NCBI RefSeq assembly: GCF_036588685.1
Contig: NC_086378.1
Location: 47,734,686-47,798,685 of the forward strand
Source of the DNA: Mytilus trossulus
Taxonomy: Eukaryota > Mollusca > Bivalvia > Mytilida > Mytilidae
Direction of reading: 5' to 3'
Length of the DNA stretch: 64,000 nt
The notes beneath the pieces are model-generated. The model did not search any database and was not told where the DNA came from. It was given only the letters and a program-made list of their open reading frames with translations. This document shows positions 51,401 through 64,000 of this stretch, one piece after another. Within the stretch, counting starts at the first letter, position 1. Every line of letters starts with the position of its first letter. Both the position numbers and the translations under genes were made by a program.

Positions 51401-54400
51401 AGGAATAGCTGATAATCAAGGGAGATAACACACTTCACACGAGTAAAGTGAGATACATTATACATGTGCTTTTATCCAATGATTTGACCCTGGTCAGTAG
51501 ATATCATATGCAAATAAACAGAAAAAAAACATGTACATTTATTAAGAAAATCACGAATTACTATTGTTAATGCACACGAGCAAAACACAAGATATTGTCA
51601 TTTCTCAGTGAAAAAGGGGGAGGGTCAAACCTTCTTGAAAACAATATTGCTATTCAACTACATGTATTAAGCTAGTTAGCTACTTCTCATTGCTTCTAAT
51701 ATAAACAGTTTAAATGAAGGTGGCTAAGCCACAAGGGAGAAGCATTTTTCTTTCTTTGTGATAAAACTTTCAAGAATTAGATTTTTCTCTCTCAATACTT
51801 ATGTATTTAAATTAAATGATAACACAGTTTGAGTTAATTTTTTTGTCTTATTTCAGTTCCAGACATATCATTACTTTTAAATATGAGATGACAAACTAAA
51901 GGTTTTAAAAGGTCCTGAATAACTGGTAAGCATTTTGATTTATTAGGTAAGCTCTAAATTATTTATTTATGGTATTTGTGCAAATGAAATTACAGTCAGT
52001 ATGTTAGAAATATGCTTATATGAAAACTGTTGCTATGGTCTTGCTATTAAATGAAAAGGCTTGGTTACTGATCTTTTCGACTCAACATTTCGAGTTAAAT
52101 CTTGCGGCAACTGATTCTCATGTAACACTGCAAACTCTATTTAGCACTATTTTGATCTGTCATTATTTAATGACGCTATAATACGTGTGATGTCACAATG
52201 TTTCCTTTAATACCTCATGTGGATTTCTCACTGATAAAGGGCTTTCACTGAAATACATGTAAAAAGCCTTTTTTTCTCAAATAGAATTATGTGAATGGAC
52301 AAGTTTTGAAAATTTGCACTTCATTGCACTCTAATTACATGATAAGAATGACTTTCCCAGTAGTTTTGAGGGGTTTCCACAGTATTATATACCGGATGTC
52401 CACTAGTAAGAATAGTTATTTTGGTGTTTTTTTTTTTTATGAAATCTACATTTTTGCATAATGTCTCTGTCAAAATGCACTTTAAGACACAAGAAAATGT
52501 TATAGAATGCTTTAATAGGGTCTGTGTATTGTAATTTAAGGTTAACATCAGAAGTTTTGTCCTTGTTTTGACTAGTAAAGGTATACTGGAAGAAATTAAT
52601 TATCCATACACGTTGTATTAAAAATAAATGAATATAGCGATAAAAGTGTCATTGCCATATAGTGCTGAAACGACTTTATTTTTTTTCAGAAATGGACAAA
52701 TATACACAGATTTATTCAGAATGTCATACCGATGAAGATCGCCTAAAAATATTTGGAAAAATCAGAACTATGGATTTCAATATGGGACAATACCCCTAAT
52801 GCGCCTTGAAATGAGGAACACAAAAGTCACGTGTAAACAAAAAATCTCTGTGTAGTGATATTTGACACATTGCTATGATAAACAAATGACTGAGCTGAAC
52901 CATTAGTGTTAATTTAGAAAATAAGGGAACACAGAATAAATGTGTAAAAACCATGGAGCTATGAAATGTGTTCAAAGTATTAAAATTTCAAAGAACTTAT
53001 TGTGTTAAAATTGGGATTTTTTACCATGAGGAGCGACATCGCAAAAGGATACTCGGGGTTTGCTAAATTACGGAAAAATGAATCACACTTCGTACCCCGA
53101 AAATTTAACCACATATGTAAAAATGTCTCAGCTTCGAAACAAGCCATCATACATATACAAGTTTACGATATGGGCTGAGCAACAGAAGAAAACGTTATCA
53201 TTACGGCCTATGGAATAACAATTGCGCATATTGACCCATCTTGTAAGAGAGGATCCAGAGATATCTTAAGCTAATTTCACCTTGTACACCACAGAAAATT
53301 GTTAAAATGATGGTTAGTAGTTTTTTATTTATACCTAGTTATCATAAATGATTTCAAATAAATATTATTGGTAAAGAACAGCAAAAATTCAATAAAATTT
53401 TCACTTTTAAATGCATTACTGGCACGGGGCTGAACACTTTTTTTAGGCACAATCTTAACTTTGTTTACCCCCGAGAGATTCGAAATGAATTGTTTATTCA
53501 ATTGAAAAAGGCAAGAAAAAACTTACATGTAATATAAATAAATTGTAAGTAAACATGACACAATATAGTCTTTGTTGTGCAATTATCACTCTGGTCTACA
53601 GGAATAGCTGATAATCAAGGGAGATAACACACTTCACACGAGTAAAGTGAGATACATTATACATGTGCTTTTATCCAATGATTTGACCCTGGTCAGTAGA
53701 TATCATATGCAAATAAACAGAAAAAAAACATGTACATTTATTAAGAAAATCACGAATTACTATTGTTAATGCACACGAGCAAAACACAAGATATTGTCAT
53801 TTCTCAGTGAAAAAGGGGGAGGGTCAAACCTTCTTGAAAACAATATTGCTATTCAACTACATGTATTAAGCTAGTTAGCTACTTCTCATTGCTTCTAATA
53901 TAAACAGTTTAAATGAAGGTGGCTAAGCCACAAGGGAGAAGCATTTTTCTTTCTTTGTGATAAAACTTTCAAGAATTAGATTTTTCTCTCTCAATACTTA
54001 TGTATTTAAATTAAATGATAACACAGTTTGAGTTAATTTTTTTGTCTTATTTCAGTTCCAGACATATCATTACTTTTAAATATGAGATGACAAACTAAAG
54101 GTTTTAAAAGGTCCTGAATAACTGGTAAGCATTTTGATTTATTAGGTAAGCTCTAAATTATTTATTTATGGTATTTGTGCAAATGAAATTACAGTCAGTA
54201 TGTTAGAAATATGCTTATATGAAAACTGTTGCTATGGTCTTGCTATTAAATGAAAAGGCTTGGTTACTGATCTTTTCGACTCAACATTTCGAGTTAAATC
54301 TTGCGGCAACTGATTCTCATGTAACACTGCAAACTCTATTTAGCACTATTTTGATCTGTCATTATTTAATGACGCTATAATACGTGTGATGTCACAATGT

Positions 54401-57400
54401 TTCCTTTAATACCTCATGTGGATTTCTCACTGATAAAGGGCTTTCACTGAAATACATGTAAAAAGCCTTTTTTTCTCAAATAGAATTATGTGAATGGACA
54501 AGTTTTGAAAATTTGCACTTCATTGCACTCTAATTACATGATAAGAATGACTTTCCCAGTAGTTTTGAGGGGTTTCCACAGTATTATATACCGGATGTCC
54601 ACTAGTAAGAATAGTTATTTTGGTGTTTTTTTTTTTTATGAAATCTACATTTTTGCATAATGTCTCTGTCAAAATGCACTTTAAGACACAAGAAAATGTT
54701 ATAGAATGCTTTAATAGGGTCTGTGTATTGTAATTTAAGGTTAACATCAGAAGTTTTGTCCTTGTTTTGACTAGTAAAGGTATACTGGAAGAAATTAATT
54801 ATCCATACACGTTGTATTAAAAATAAATGAATATAGCGATAAAAGTGTCATTGCCATATAGTGCTGAAACGACTTTATTTTTTTTCAGAAATGGACAAAT
54901 ATACACAGATTTATTCAGAATGTCATACCGATGAAGATCGCCTAAAAATATTTGGAAAAATCAGAACTATGGATTTCAATATGGGACAATACCCCTAATG
55001 CGCCTTGAAATGAGGAACACAAAAGTCACGTGTAAACAAAAAATCTCTGTGTAGTGATATTTGACACATTGCTATGATAAACAAATGACTGAGCTGAACC
55101 ATTAGTGTTAATTTAGAAAATAAGGGAACACAGAATAAATGTGTAAAAACCATGGAGCTATGAAATGTGTTCAAAGTATTAAAATTTCAAAGAACTTATT
55201 GTGTTAAAATTGGGATTTTTTACCATGAGGAGCGACATCGCAAAAGGATACTCGGGGTTTGCTAAATTACGGAAAAATGAATCACACTTCGTACCCCGAA
55301 AATTTAACCACATATGTAAAAATGTCTCAGCTTCGAAACAAGCCATCATACATATACAAGTTTACGATATGGGCTGAGCAACAGAAGAAAACGTTATCAT
55401 TACGGCCTATGGAATAACAATTGCGCATATTGACCCATCTTGTAAGAGAGGATCCAGAGATATCTTAAGCTAATTTCACCTTGTACACCACAGAAAATTG
55501 TTAAAATGATGGTTAGTAGTTTTTTATTTATACCTAGTTATCATAAATGATTTCAAATAAATATTATTGGTAAAGAACAGCAAAAATTCAATAAAATTTT
55601 CACTTTTAAATGCATTACTGGCACGGGGCTGAACACTTTTTTTAGGCACAATCTTAACTTTGTTTACCCCCGAGAGATTCGAAATGAATTGTTTATTCAA
55701 TTGAAAAAGGCAAGAAAAAACTTACATGTAATATAAATAAATTGTAAGTAAACATGACACAATATAGTCTTTGTTGTGCAATTATCACTCTGGTCTACAG
55801 GAATAGCTGATAATCAAGGGAGATAACACACTTCACACGAGTAAAGTGAGATACATTATACATGTGCTTTTATCCAATGATTTGACCCTGGTCAGTAGAT
55901 ATCATATGCAAATAAACAGAAAAAAAACATGTACATTTATTAAGAAAATCACGAATTACTATTGTTAATGCACACGAGCAAAACACAAGATATTGTCATT
56001 TCTCAGTGAAAAAGGGGGAGGGTCAAACCTTCTTGAAAACAATATTGCTATTCAACTACATGTATTAAGCTAGTTAGCTACTTCTCATTGCTTCTAATAT
56101 AAACAGTTTAAATGAAGGTGGCTAAGCCACAAGGGAGAAGCATTTTTCTTTCTTTGTGATAAAACTTTCAAGAATTAGATTTTTCTCTCTCAATACTTAT
56201 GTATTTAAATTAAATGATAACACAGTTTGAGTTAATTTTTTTGTCTTATTTCAGTTCCAGACATATCATTACTTTTAAATATGAGATGACAAACTAAAGG
56301 TTTTAAAAGGTCCTGAATAACTGGTAAGCATTTTGATTTATTAGGTAAGCTCTAAATTATTTATTTATGGTATTTGTGCAAATGAAATTACAGTCAGTAT
56401 GTTAGAAATATGCTTATATGAAAACTGTTGCTATGGTCTTGCTATTAAATGAAAAGGCTTGGTTACTGATCTTTTCGACTCAATATTTCGAGTTAAATCT
56501 TGCGGCAACTGATTCTCATGTAACACTGCAAACTCTATTTAGCACTATTTTGATCTGTCATTATTTAATGACGCTATAATACGTGTGATGTCACAATGTT
56601 TCCTTTAATACCTCATGTGGATTTCTCACTGATAAAGGGCTTTCACTGAAATACATGTAAAAAGCCTTTTTTTCTCAAATAGAATTATGTGAATGGACAA
56701 GTTTTGAAAATTTGCACTTCATTGCACTCTAATTACATGATAAGAATGACTTTCCCAGTAGTTTTGAGGGGTTTCCACAGTATTATATACCGGATGTCCA
56801 CTAGTAAGAATAGTTATTTTGGTGTTTTTTTTTTTTATGAAATCTACATTTTTGCATAATGTCTCTGTCAAAATGCACTTTAAGACACAAGAAAATGTTA
56901 TAGAATGCTTTAATAGGGTCTGTGTATTGTAATTTAAGGTTAACATCAGAAGTTTTGTCCTTGTTTTGACTAGTAAAGGTATACTGGAAGAAATTAATTA
57001 TCCATACACGTTGTATTAAAAATAAATGAATATAGCGATAAAAGTGTCATTGCCATATAGTGCTGAAACGACTTTATTTTTTTTCAGAAATGGACAAATA
57101 TACACAGATTTATTCAGAATGTCATACCGATGAAGATCGCCTAAAAATATTTGGAAAAATCAGAACTATGGATTTCAATATGGGACAATACCCCTAATGC
57201 GCCTTGAAATGAGGAACACAAAAGTCACGTGTAAACAAAAAATCTCTGTGTAGTGATATTTGACACATTGCTATGATAAACAAATGACTGAGCTGAACCA
57301 TTAGTGTTAATTTAGAAAATAAGGGAACACAGAATAAATGTGTAAAAACCATGGAGCTATGAAATGTGTTCAAAGTATTAAAATTTCAAAGAACTTATTG

Positions 57401-60400
57401 TGTTAAAATTGGGATTTTTTACCATGAGGAGCGACATCGCAAAAGGATACTCGGGGTTTGCTAAATTACGGAAAAATGAATCACACTTCGTACCCCGAAA
57501 ATTTAACCACATATGTAAAAATGTCTCAGCTTCGAAACAAGCCATCATACATATACAAGTTTACGATATGGGCTGAGCAACAGAAGAAAACGTTATCATT
57601 ACGGCCTATGGAATAACAATTGCGCATATTGACCCATCTTGTAAGAGAGGATCCAGAGATATCTTAAGCTAATTTCACCTTGTACACCACAGAAAATTGT
57701 TAAAATGATGGTTAGTAGTTTTTTATTTATACCTAGTTATCATAAATGATTTCAAATAAATATTATTGGTAAAGAACAGCAAAAATTCAATAAAATTTTC
57801 ACTTTTAAATGCATTACTGGCACGGGGCTGAACACTTTTTTTAGGCACAATCTTAACTTTGTTTACCCCCGAGAGATTCGAAATGAATTGTTTATTCAAT
57901 TGAAAAAGGCAAGAAAAAACTTACATGTAATATAAATAAATTGTAAGTAAACATGACACAATATAGTCTTTGTTGTGCAATTATCACTCTGGTCTACAGG
58001 AATAGCTGATAATCAAGGGAGATAACACACTTCACACGAGTAAAGTGAGATACATTATACATGTGCTTTTATCCAATGATTTGACCCTGGTCAGTAGATA
58101 TCATATGCAAATAAACAGAAAAAAAACATGTACATTTATTAAGAAAATCACGAATTACTATTGTTAATGCACACGAGCAAAACACAAGATATTGTCATTT
58201 CTCAGTGAAAAAGGGGGAGGGTCAAACCTTCTTGAAAACAATATTGCTATTCAACTACATGTATTAAGCTAGTTAGCTACTTCTCATTGCTTCTAATATA
58301 AACAGTTTAAATGAAGGTGGCTAAGCCACAAGGGAGAAGCATTTTTCTTTCTTTGTGATAAAACTTTCAAGAATTAGATTTTTCTCTCTCAATACTTATG
58401 TATTTAAATTAAATGATAACACAGTTTGAGTTAATTTTTTTGTCTTATTTCAGTTCCAGACATATCATTACTTTTAAATATGAGATGACAAACTAAAGGT
58501 TTTAAAAGGTCCTGAATAACTGGTAAGCATTTTGATTTATTAGGTAAGCTCTAAATTATTTATTTATGGTATTTGTGCAAATGAAATTACAGTCAGTATG
58601 TTAGAAATATGCTTATATGAAAACTGTTGCTATGGTCTTGCTATTAAATGAAAAGGCTTGGTTACTGATCTTTTCGACTCAACATTTCGAGTTAAATCTT
58701 GCGGCAACTGATTCTCATGTAACACTGCAAACTCTATTTAGCACTATTTTGATCTGTCATTATTTAATGACGCTATAATACGTGTGATGTCACAATGTTT
58801 CCTTTAATACCTCATGTGGATTTCTCACTGATAAAGGGCTTTCACTGAAATACATGTAAAAAGCCTTTTTTTCTCAAATAGAATTATGTGAATGGACAAG
58901 TTTTGAAAATTTGCACTTCATTGCACTCTAATTACATGATAAGAATGACTTTCCCAGTAGTTTTGAGGGGTTTCCACAGTATTATATACCGGATGTCCAC
59001 TAGTAAGAATAGTTATTTTGGTGTTTTTTTTTTTTATGAAATCTACATTTTTGCATAATGTCTCTGTCAAAATGCACTTTAAGACACAAGAAAATGTTAT
59101 AGAATGCTTTAATAGGGTCTGTGTATTGTAATTTAAGGTTAACATCAGAAGTTTTGTCCTTGTTTTGACTAGTAAAGGTATACTGGAAGAAATTAATTAT
59201 CCATACACGTTGTATTAAAAATAAATGAATATAGCGATAAAAGTGTCATTGCCATATAGTGCTGAAACGACTTTATTTTTTTTCAGAAATGGACAAATAT
59301 ACACAGATTTATTCAGAATGTCATACCGATGAAGATCGCCTAAAAATATTTGGAAAAATCAGAACTATGGATTTCAATATGGGACAATACCCCTAATGCG
59401 CCTTGAAATGAGGAACACAAAAGTCACGTGTAAACAAAAAATCTCTGTGTAGTGATATTTGACACATTGCTATGATAAACAAATGACTGAGCTGAACCAT
59501 TAGTGTTAATTTAGAAAATAAGGGAACACAGAATAAATGTGTAAAAACCATGGAGCTATGAAATGTGTTCAAAGTATTAAAATTTCAAAGAACTTATTGT
59601 GTTAAAATTGGGATTTTTTACCATGAGGAGCGACATCGCAAAAGGATACTCGGGGTTTGCTAAATTACGGAAAAATGAATCACACTTCGTACCCCGAAAA
59701 TTTAACCACATATGTAAAAATGTCTCAGCTTCGAAACAAGCCATCATACATATACAAGTTTACGATATGGGCTGAGCAACAGAAGAAAACGTTATCATTA
59801 CGGCCTATGGAATAACAATTGCGCATATTGACCCATCTTGTAAGAGAGGATCCAGAGATATCTTAAGCTAATTTCACCTTGTACACCACAGAAAATTGTT
59901 AAAATGATGGTTAGTAGTTTTTTATTTATACCTAGTTATCATAAATGATTTCAAATAAATATTATTGGTAAAGAACAGCAAAAATTCAATAAAATTTTCA
60001 CTTTTAAATGCATTACTGGCACGGGGCTGAACACTTTTTTTAGGCACAATCTTAACTTTGTTTACCCCCGAGAGATTCGAAATGAATTGTTTATTCAATT
60101 GAAAAAGGCAAGAAAAAACTTACATGTAATATAAATAAATTGTAAGTAAACATGACACAATATAGTCTTTGTTGTGCAATTATCACTCTGGTCTACAGGA
60201 ATAGCTGATAATCAAGGGAGATAACACACTTCACACGAGTAAAGTGAGATACATTATACATGTGCTTTTATCCAATGATTTGACCCTGGTCAGTAGATAT
60301 CATATGCAAATAAACAGAAAAAAAACATGTACATTTATTAAGAAAATCACGAATTACTATTGTTAATGCACACGAGCAAAACACAAGATATTGTCATTTC

Positions 60401-63400
60401 TCAGTGAAAAAGGGGGAGGGTCAAACCTTCTTGAAAACAATATTGCTATTCAACTACATGTATTAAGCTAGTTAGCTACTTCTCATTGCTTCTAATATAA
60501 ACAGTTTAAATGAAGGTGGCTAAGCCACAAGGGAGAAGCATTTTTCTTTCTTTGTGATAAAACTTTCAAGAATTAGATTTTTCTCTCTCAATACTTATGT
60601 ATTTAAATTAAATGATAACACAGTTTGAGTTAATTTTTTTGTCTTATTTCAGTTCCAGACATATCATTACTTTTAAATATGAGATGACAAACTAAAGGTT
60701 TTAAAAGGTCCTGAATAACTGGTAAGCATTTTGATTTATTAGGTAAGCTCTAAATTATTTATTTATGGTATTTGTGCAAATGAAATTACAGTCAGTATGT
60801 TAGAAATATGCTTATATGAAAACTGTTGCTATGGTCTTGCTATTAAATGAAAAGGCTTGGTTACTGATCTTTTCGACTCAACATTTCGAGTTAAATCTTG
60901 CGGCAACTGATTCTCATGTAACACTGCAAACTCTATTTAGCACTATTTTGATCTGTCATTATTTAATGACGCTATAATACGTGTGATGTCACAATGTTTC
61001 CTTTAATACCTCATGTGGATTTCTCACTGATAAAGGGCTTTCACTGAAATACATGTAAAAAGCCTTTTTTTCTCAAATAGAATTATGTGAATGGACAAGT
61101 TTTGAAAATTTGCACTTCATTGCACTCTAATTACATGATAAGAATGACTTTCCCAGTAGTTTTGAGGGGTTTCCACAGTATTATATACCGGATGTCCACT
61201 AGTAAGAATAGTTATTTTGGTGTTTTTTTTTTTTATGAAATCTACATTTTTGCATAATGTCTCTGTCAAAATGCACTTTAAGACACAAGAAAATGTTATA
61301 GAATGCTTTAATAGGGTCTGTGTATTGTAATTTAAGGTTAACATCAGAAGTTTTGTCCTTGTTTTGACTAGTAAAGGTATACTGGAAGAAATTAATTATC
61401 CATACACGTTGTATTAAAAATAAATGAATATAGCGATAAAAGTGTCATTGCCATATAGTGCTGAAACGACTTTATTTTTTTTCAGAAATGGACAAATATA
61501 CACAGATTTATTCAGAATGTCATACCGATGAAGATCGCCTAAAAATATTTGGAAAAATCAGAACTATGGATTTCAATATGGGACAATACCCCTAATGCGC
61601 CTTGAAATGAGGAACACAAAAGTCACGTGTAAACAAAAAATCTCTGTGTAGTGATATTTGACACATTGCTATGATAAACAAATGACTGAGCTGAACCATT
61701 AGTGTTAATTTAGAAAATAAGGGAACACAGAATAAATGTGTAAAAACCATGGAGCTATGAAATGTGTTCAAAGTATTAAAATTTCAAAGAACTTATTGTG
61801 TTAAAATTGGGATTTTTTACCATGAGGAGCGACATCGCAAAAGGATACTCGGGGTTTGCTAAATTACGGAAAAATGAATCACACTTCGTACCCCGAAAAT
61901 TTAACCACATATGTAAAAATGTCTCAGCTTCGAAACAAGCCATCATACATATACAAGTTTACGATATGGGCTGAGCAACAGAAGAAAACGTTATCATTAC
62001 GGCCTATGGAATAACAATTGCGCATATTGACCCATCTTGTAAGAGAGGATCCAGAGATATCTTAAGCTAATTTCACCTTGTACACCACAGAAAATTGTTA
62101 AAATGATGGTTAGTAGTTTTTTATTTATACCTAGTTATCATAAATGATTTCAAATAAATATTATTGGTAAAGAACAGCAAAAATTCAATAAAATTTTCAC
62201 TTTTAAATGCATTACTGGCACGGGGCTGAACACTTTTTTTAGGCACAATCTTAACTTTGTTTACCCCCGAGAGATTCGAAATGAATTGTTTATTCAATTG
62301 AAAAAGGCAAGAAAAAACTTACATGTAATATAAATAAATTGTAAGTAAACATGACACAATATAGTCTTTGTTGTGCAATTATCACTCTGGTCTACAGGAA
62401 TAGCTGATAATCAAGGGAGATAACACACTTCACACGAGTAAAGTGAGATACATTATACATGTGCTTTTATCCAATGATTTGACCCTGGTCAGTAGATATC
62501 ATATGCAAATAAACAGAAAAAAAACATGTACATTTATTAAGAAAATCACGAATTACTATTGTTAATGCACACGAGCAAAACACAAGATATTGTCATTTCT
62601 CAGTGAAAAAGGGGGAGGGTCAAACCTTCTTGAAAACAATATTGCTATTCAACTACATGTATTAAGCTAGTTAGCTACTTCTCATTGCTTCTAATATAAA
62701 CAGTTTAAATGAAGGTGGCTAAGCCACAAGGGAGAAGCATTTTTCTTTCTTTGTGATAAAACTTTCAAGAATTAGATTTTTCTCTCTCAATACTTATGTA
62801 TTTAAATTAAATGATAACACAGTTTGAGTTAATTTTTTTGTCTTATTTCAGTTCCAGACATATCATTACTTTTAAATATGAGATGACAAACTAAAGGTTT
62901 TAAAAGGTCCTGAATAACTGGTAAGCATTTTGATTTATTAGGTAAGCTCTAAATTATTTATTTATGGTATTTGTGCAAATGAAATTACAGTCAGTATGTT
63001 AGAAATATGCTTATATGAAAACTGTTGCTATGGTCTTGCTATTAAATGAAAAGGCTTGGTTACTGATCTTTTCGACTCAACATTTCGAGTTAAATCTTGC
63101 GGCAACTGATTCTCATGTAACACTGCAAACTCTATTTAGCACTATTTTGATCTGTCATTATTTAATGACGCTATAATACGTGTGATGTCACAATGTTTCC
63201 TTTAATACCTCATGTGGATTTCTCACTGATAAAGGGCTTTCACTGAAATACATGTAAAAAGCCTTTTTTTCTCAAATAGAATTATGTGAATGGACAAGTT
63301 TTGAAAATTTGCACTTCATTGCACTCTAATTACATGATAAGAATGACTTTCCCAGTAGTTTTGAGGGGTTTCCACAGTATTATATACCGGATGTCCACTA

Positions 63401-64000
63401 GTAAGAATAGTTATTTTGGTGTTTTTTTTTTTTATGAAATCTACATTTTTGCATAATGTCTCTGTCAAAATGCACTTTAAGACACAAGAAAATGTTATAG
63501 AATGCTTTAATAGGGTCTGTGTATTGTAATTTAAGGTTAACATCAGAAGTTTTGTCCTTGTTTTGACTAGTAAAGGTATACTGGAAGAAATTAATTATCC
63601 ATACACGTTGTATTAAAAATAAATGAATATAGCGATAAAAGTGTCATTGCCATATAGTGCTGAAACGACTTTATTTTTTTTCAGAAATGGACAAATATAC
63701 ACAGATTTATTCAGAATGTCATACCGATGAAGATCGCCTAAAAATATTTGGAAAAATCAGAACTATGGATTTCAATATGGGACAATACCCCTAATGCGCC
63801 TTGAAATGAGGAACACAAAAGTCACGTGTAAACAAAAAATCTCTGTGTAGTGATATTTGACACATTGCTATGATAAACAAATGACTGAGCTGAACCATTA
63901 GTGTTAATTTAGAAAATAAGGGAACACAGAATAAATGTGTAAAAACCATGGAGCTATGAAATGTGTTCAAAGTATTAAAATTTCAAAGAACTTATTGTGT

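Larger units (their letters stand above)
46186..64000 (+). repeat. 2,199-bp tandem array, eight full units plus a partial ninth
   Basis: Unit starts (GGGACAATACCCCTAATGCG) are at 46186, 48385, 50585, 52784, 54983, 57182, 59381, 61580 and 63779. All units are 2,199 bp except the second (2,200, one extra A in the run near 49322). The only other difference noticed is C to T at 56484 in unit 5. The array runs off the window. Each unit holds an interspersed-repeat segment (first ~330 bp), a candidate 69-bp untranslated exon and the start of a candidate coding exon. The 75-codon minus-strand frame present in each unit lacks splice or domain support. Confidence 0.97.

Overview
The window looks like nuclear DNA of a bivalve mollusc, most likely a mussel (Mytilus-like). 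The DNA is AT-rich. Genes are split into short exons with GT-AG introns of several hundred bases to several kb. Much of the rest is dispersed and tandem repeats of kinds I associate with mussel genomes. There is no bacterial or organellar gene organisation. The species call is inference, because no marker gene is present.

Layout: 1-3.3 kb is gene-free. 3.3-7.14 kb is a 33-bp satellite with higher-order duplications. 7.2-9.8 kb holds an element fragment and two further tandem arrays. 10.05-19.55 kb (+) is the 3' part of a gene for a single-pass membrane protein; seven exons join in frame and its 5' exons are not identified. 20-33.8 kb is a transposon-rich interval with retroelement reverse transcriptase remnants, a SINE with a 9-bp target-site duplication, nested MITE-like elements and a large element with inverted termini. 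33.9-45.5 kb (-) is a complete six-exon gene for a 443-residue type I receptor: signal peptide, one Ig domain, Ser/Thr-rich stalk, one membrane span, and a 240-residue tail with several tyrosine motifs. Its introns hold Helitron/HINE-like termini and other repeats. From 46,186 to the window end lies an almost perfect tandem array of a 2,199-bp unit (eight complete copies and part of a ninth).

How the parts relate: the two membrane-protein genes are convergent and share an architecture of short symmetric phase-1 stalk or tail exons, which suits cell-surface recognition or signalling proteins. The (-) gene looks like a small Ig receptor with SH2-docking tyrosines. The 2.2-kb array begins about 680 bp upstream of its start codon. 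Each array unit carries, on the + strand, a possible 5' untranslated exon and the start of a possible first coding exon. The array may therefore be a multiplied 5' end of a divergent gene lying beyond the window. That array and the Ig receptor are the most interesting parts of the window.
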